This document shows positions 63,397-64,000 of a stretch of DNA of 64,000 bases, piece after piece. Numbering within the stretch: the stretch's first letter is position 1; each line of letters starts with the position of its first letter. Position numbers and translations under genes: made by a program. Source of the DNA: Marinobacterium rhizophilum DSM 18822 (GTDB lineage: Bacteria; Pseudomonadota; Gammaproteobacteria; Pseudomonadales; Balneatricaceae). Location of the stretch: NCBI RefSeq assembly GCF_000378045.1, contig NZ_KB899091.1, positions 1 to 64,000 of the forward strand. The letters run 5' to 3'. The notes under the pieces are model-generated. The model was not told the DNA's origin. It was given only the letters and a program-made list of their open reading frames with translations, and did not search any database.

Positions 63397-64000
63397 TCAT
63401 TCTTCGCGCCAGAAGTCGAGATACCCTAACAGGCTGGACATCTGGATCTTGCGACTGCGTACGAAGACACCATGCCCCTCACGCACACCGCCGCCATTGG
63501 TATTGCCTTCGATAGTCTTTATGCGGTCGCCCTCGACTGCGATAACCACGCCGGCGTGACCTTGTCCGTTTCCCTTATCGATAAAGAACATCATACCCGG
63601 GCGTACAGTGCCGGGATTCGCCTCGTCGTCATCCACCACGGTGAGTGCGGTACTCTGGCCCAACTGCCAGAGCCGGTGTACGCCAGCCGTTCTAGGCACA
63701 GGGTTGTCGACATTCTTCTGCTCGCAAAGCTTGACGGCGCACCAGTACATATAAGCAACACACCAGGCAAAGTTGCCTGCAAAGGGCTTGAGTCCCGTCG
63801 CGCGAATGTAAGAGTCGATGCGCGGTCCCCGGTTTTTGAAGGGACGGTCTTCTTTGACACCCTCCTGAGACAGGCAGATTTCCAGGAAAGCCTGGCCGAG
63901 GTCCGAAACGTCACTGACGTCAGGCACAGGGGCTTCAATGCCGTCGGTTGCAAACAAGGCCTCCCAGCTCAGTTGGCCCACCTTGCCGTCAACCTCCAGC
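63397..64000 (-). CDS. Peptidoglycan-binding/CHAP-type amidase, 5' end outside the window
   Basis: At least 200 aa are visible; the frame stays open to the window edge. The first residues, LEVDGKVGQLSWEALF, look like the end of a PG_binding_1 domain, so the GTG at 63981 is not the true start. The following domain has NRGPRIDSYIRATGLKPFAGNFAWCVAYMYWC with the likely catalytic Cys and GNGQGHAGVVIAVEGD with the His, as in CHAP/NlpC-type cell-wall amidases and phage endolysins. It probably cleaves peptidoglycan peptides. Beside a lipase and a nuclease fusion it may be a secreted effector; a prophage origin is possible. Confidence 0.75.
   Translation of the reverse strand, partial: LEVDGKVGQLSWEALFATDGIEAPVPDVSDVSDLGQAFLEICLSQEGVKEDRPFKNRGPRIDSYIRATGLKPFAGNFAWCVAYMYWCAVKLCEQKNVDNPVPRTAGVHRLWQLGQSTALTVVDDDEANPGTVRPGMMFFIDKGNGQGHAGVVIAVEGDRIKTIEGNTNGGGVREGHGVFVRSRKIQMSSLLGYLDFWREE

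Overview
The window looks like chromosomal DNA of a marine, heterotrophic gammaproteobacterium of the Oceanospirillales type. This is an inference from gene content: TRAP and tripartite-tricarboxylate (TTT) transporters, a BCCT betaine/DMSP-type carrier, DmdA-like demethylases, an Hpa aromatic pathway and c-di-GMP signalling. No rRNA, CRISPR array, integrase or complete transposase was found. Protein calls come from reading motifs by eye, without database searches.

Layout. (a) 1-250: a tRNA-Glu/tRNA-Gly pair with its promoter. (b) 0.3-8.7 kb, minus strand: a signalling operon made of a PAS/GAF/GGDEF/EAL protein, an Hpt-REC-REC-PAS protein, a MASE3-type hybrid histidine kinase, a single-domain response regulator and a frameshifted Hpt remnant. 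(c) 9.7-16 kb: LysR regulator, divergent M20 amidohydrolase, TRAP transporter dctPQM, second LysR regulator. (d) 16.4-21.3 kb: acyl-CoA ligase, enoyl-CoA hydratase, OsmC-like protein and a lipoamide-dehydrogenase-like flavoprotein; then pabB, flanked by inverted copies of a palindromic repeat. (e) 23.9-35.1 kb: BCCT transporter, Lrp regulator, and a C1 module holding folD, a MetF-like reductase, purU, a LuxR-type regulator and two almost identical dmdA-like genes. The logical flow is demethylation onto tetrahydrofolate, then methyl-THF to methylene-THF to formyl-THF to formate. (f) 35.8-37.1 kb: an MFS carrier. (g) 37.7-46.4 kb: the homoprotocatechuate meta-cleavage pathway as two divergent operons (hpaF-hpaR-ALDH-hpaD and hpaH-I-G1-G2-E) with four copies of a TTAAYATATTAA operator. 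(h) 46.6-58.1 kb: IclR regulator, small-molecule kinase, class III PLP phospholyase-like enzyme, TTT transporter, omega-transaminase, phenylacetaldehyde-dehydrogenase-like ALDH and a sulfatase/phosphonate monoesterase. (i) 58.8-60.3 kb: a second tRNA-Gly followed by 111-bp tandem repeats that carry its 3' end, a tRNA-Glu cut by an IS3-type remnant, and an IS5-type remnant. (j) 60.4-64 kb: a nuclease-metalloprotease fusion, a Tle1/DUF2235-type phospholipase and a peptidoglycan amidase cut by the window edge; these look like secreted antibacterial effectors.

The most interesting reading is of (g)+(h). The ring-cleavage pathway is complete from 3,4-dihydroxyphenylacetate onward but has no ring hydroxylase (HpaBC) in the window. 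Next door are a kinase and phospholyase pair, a transaminase, an aryl-acetaldehyde-type dehydrogenase and a sulfatase. Together these could convert catecholamines or phenylethanolamines (dopamine, noradrenaline, octopamine or their sulfate esters) into the Hpa substrate. This is a hypothesis. Other points of note are a four-copy family of composite palindromic repeats, the tRNA-3'-end repeats with a distant copy at 37.4 kb, and the DMSP/C1 module with duplicated demethylase genes.
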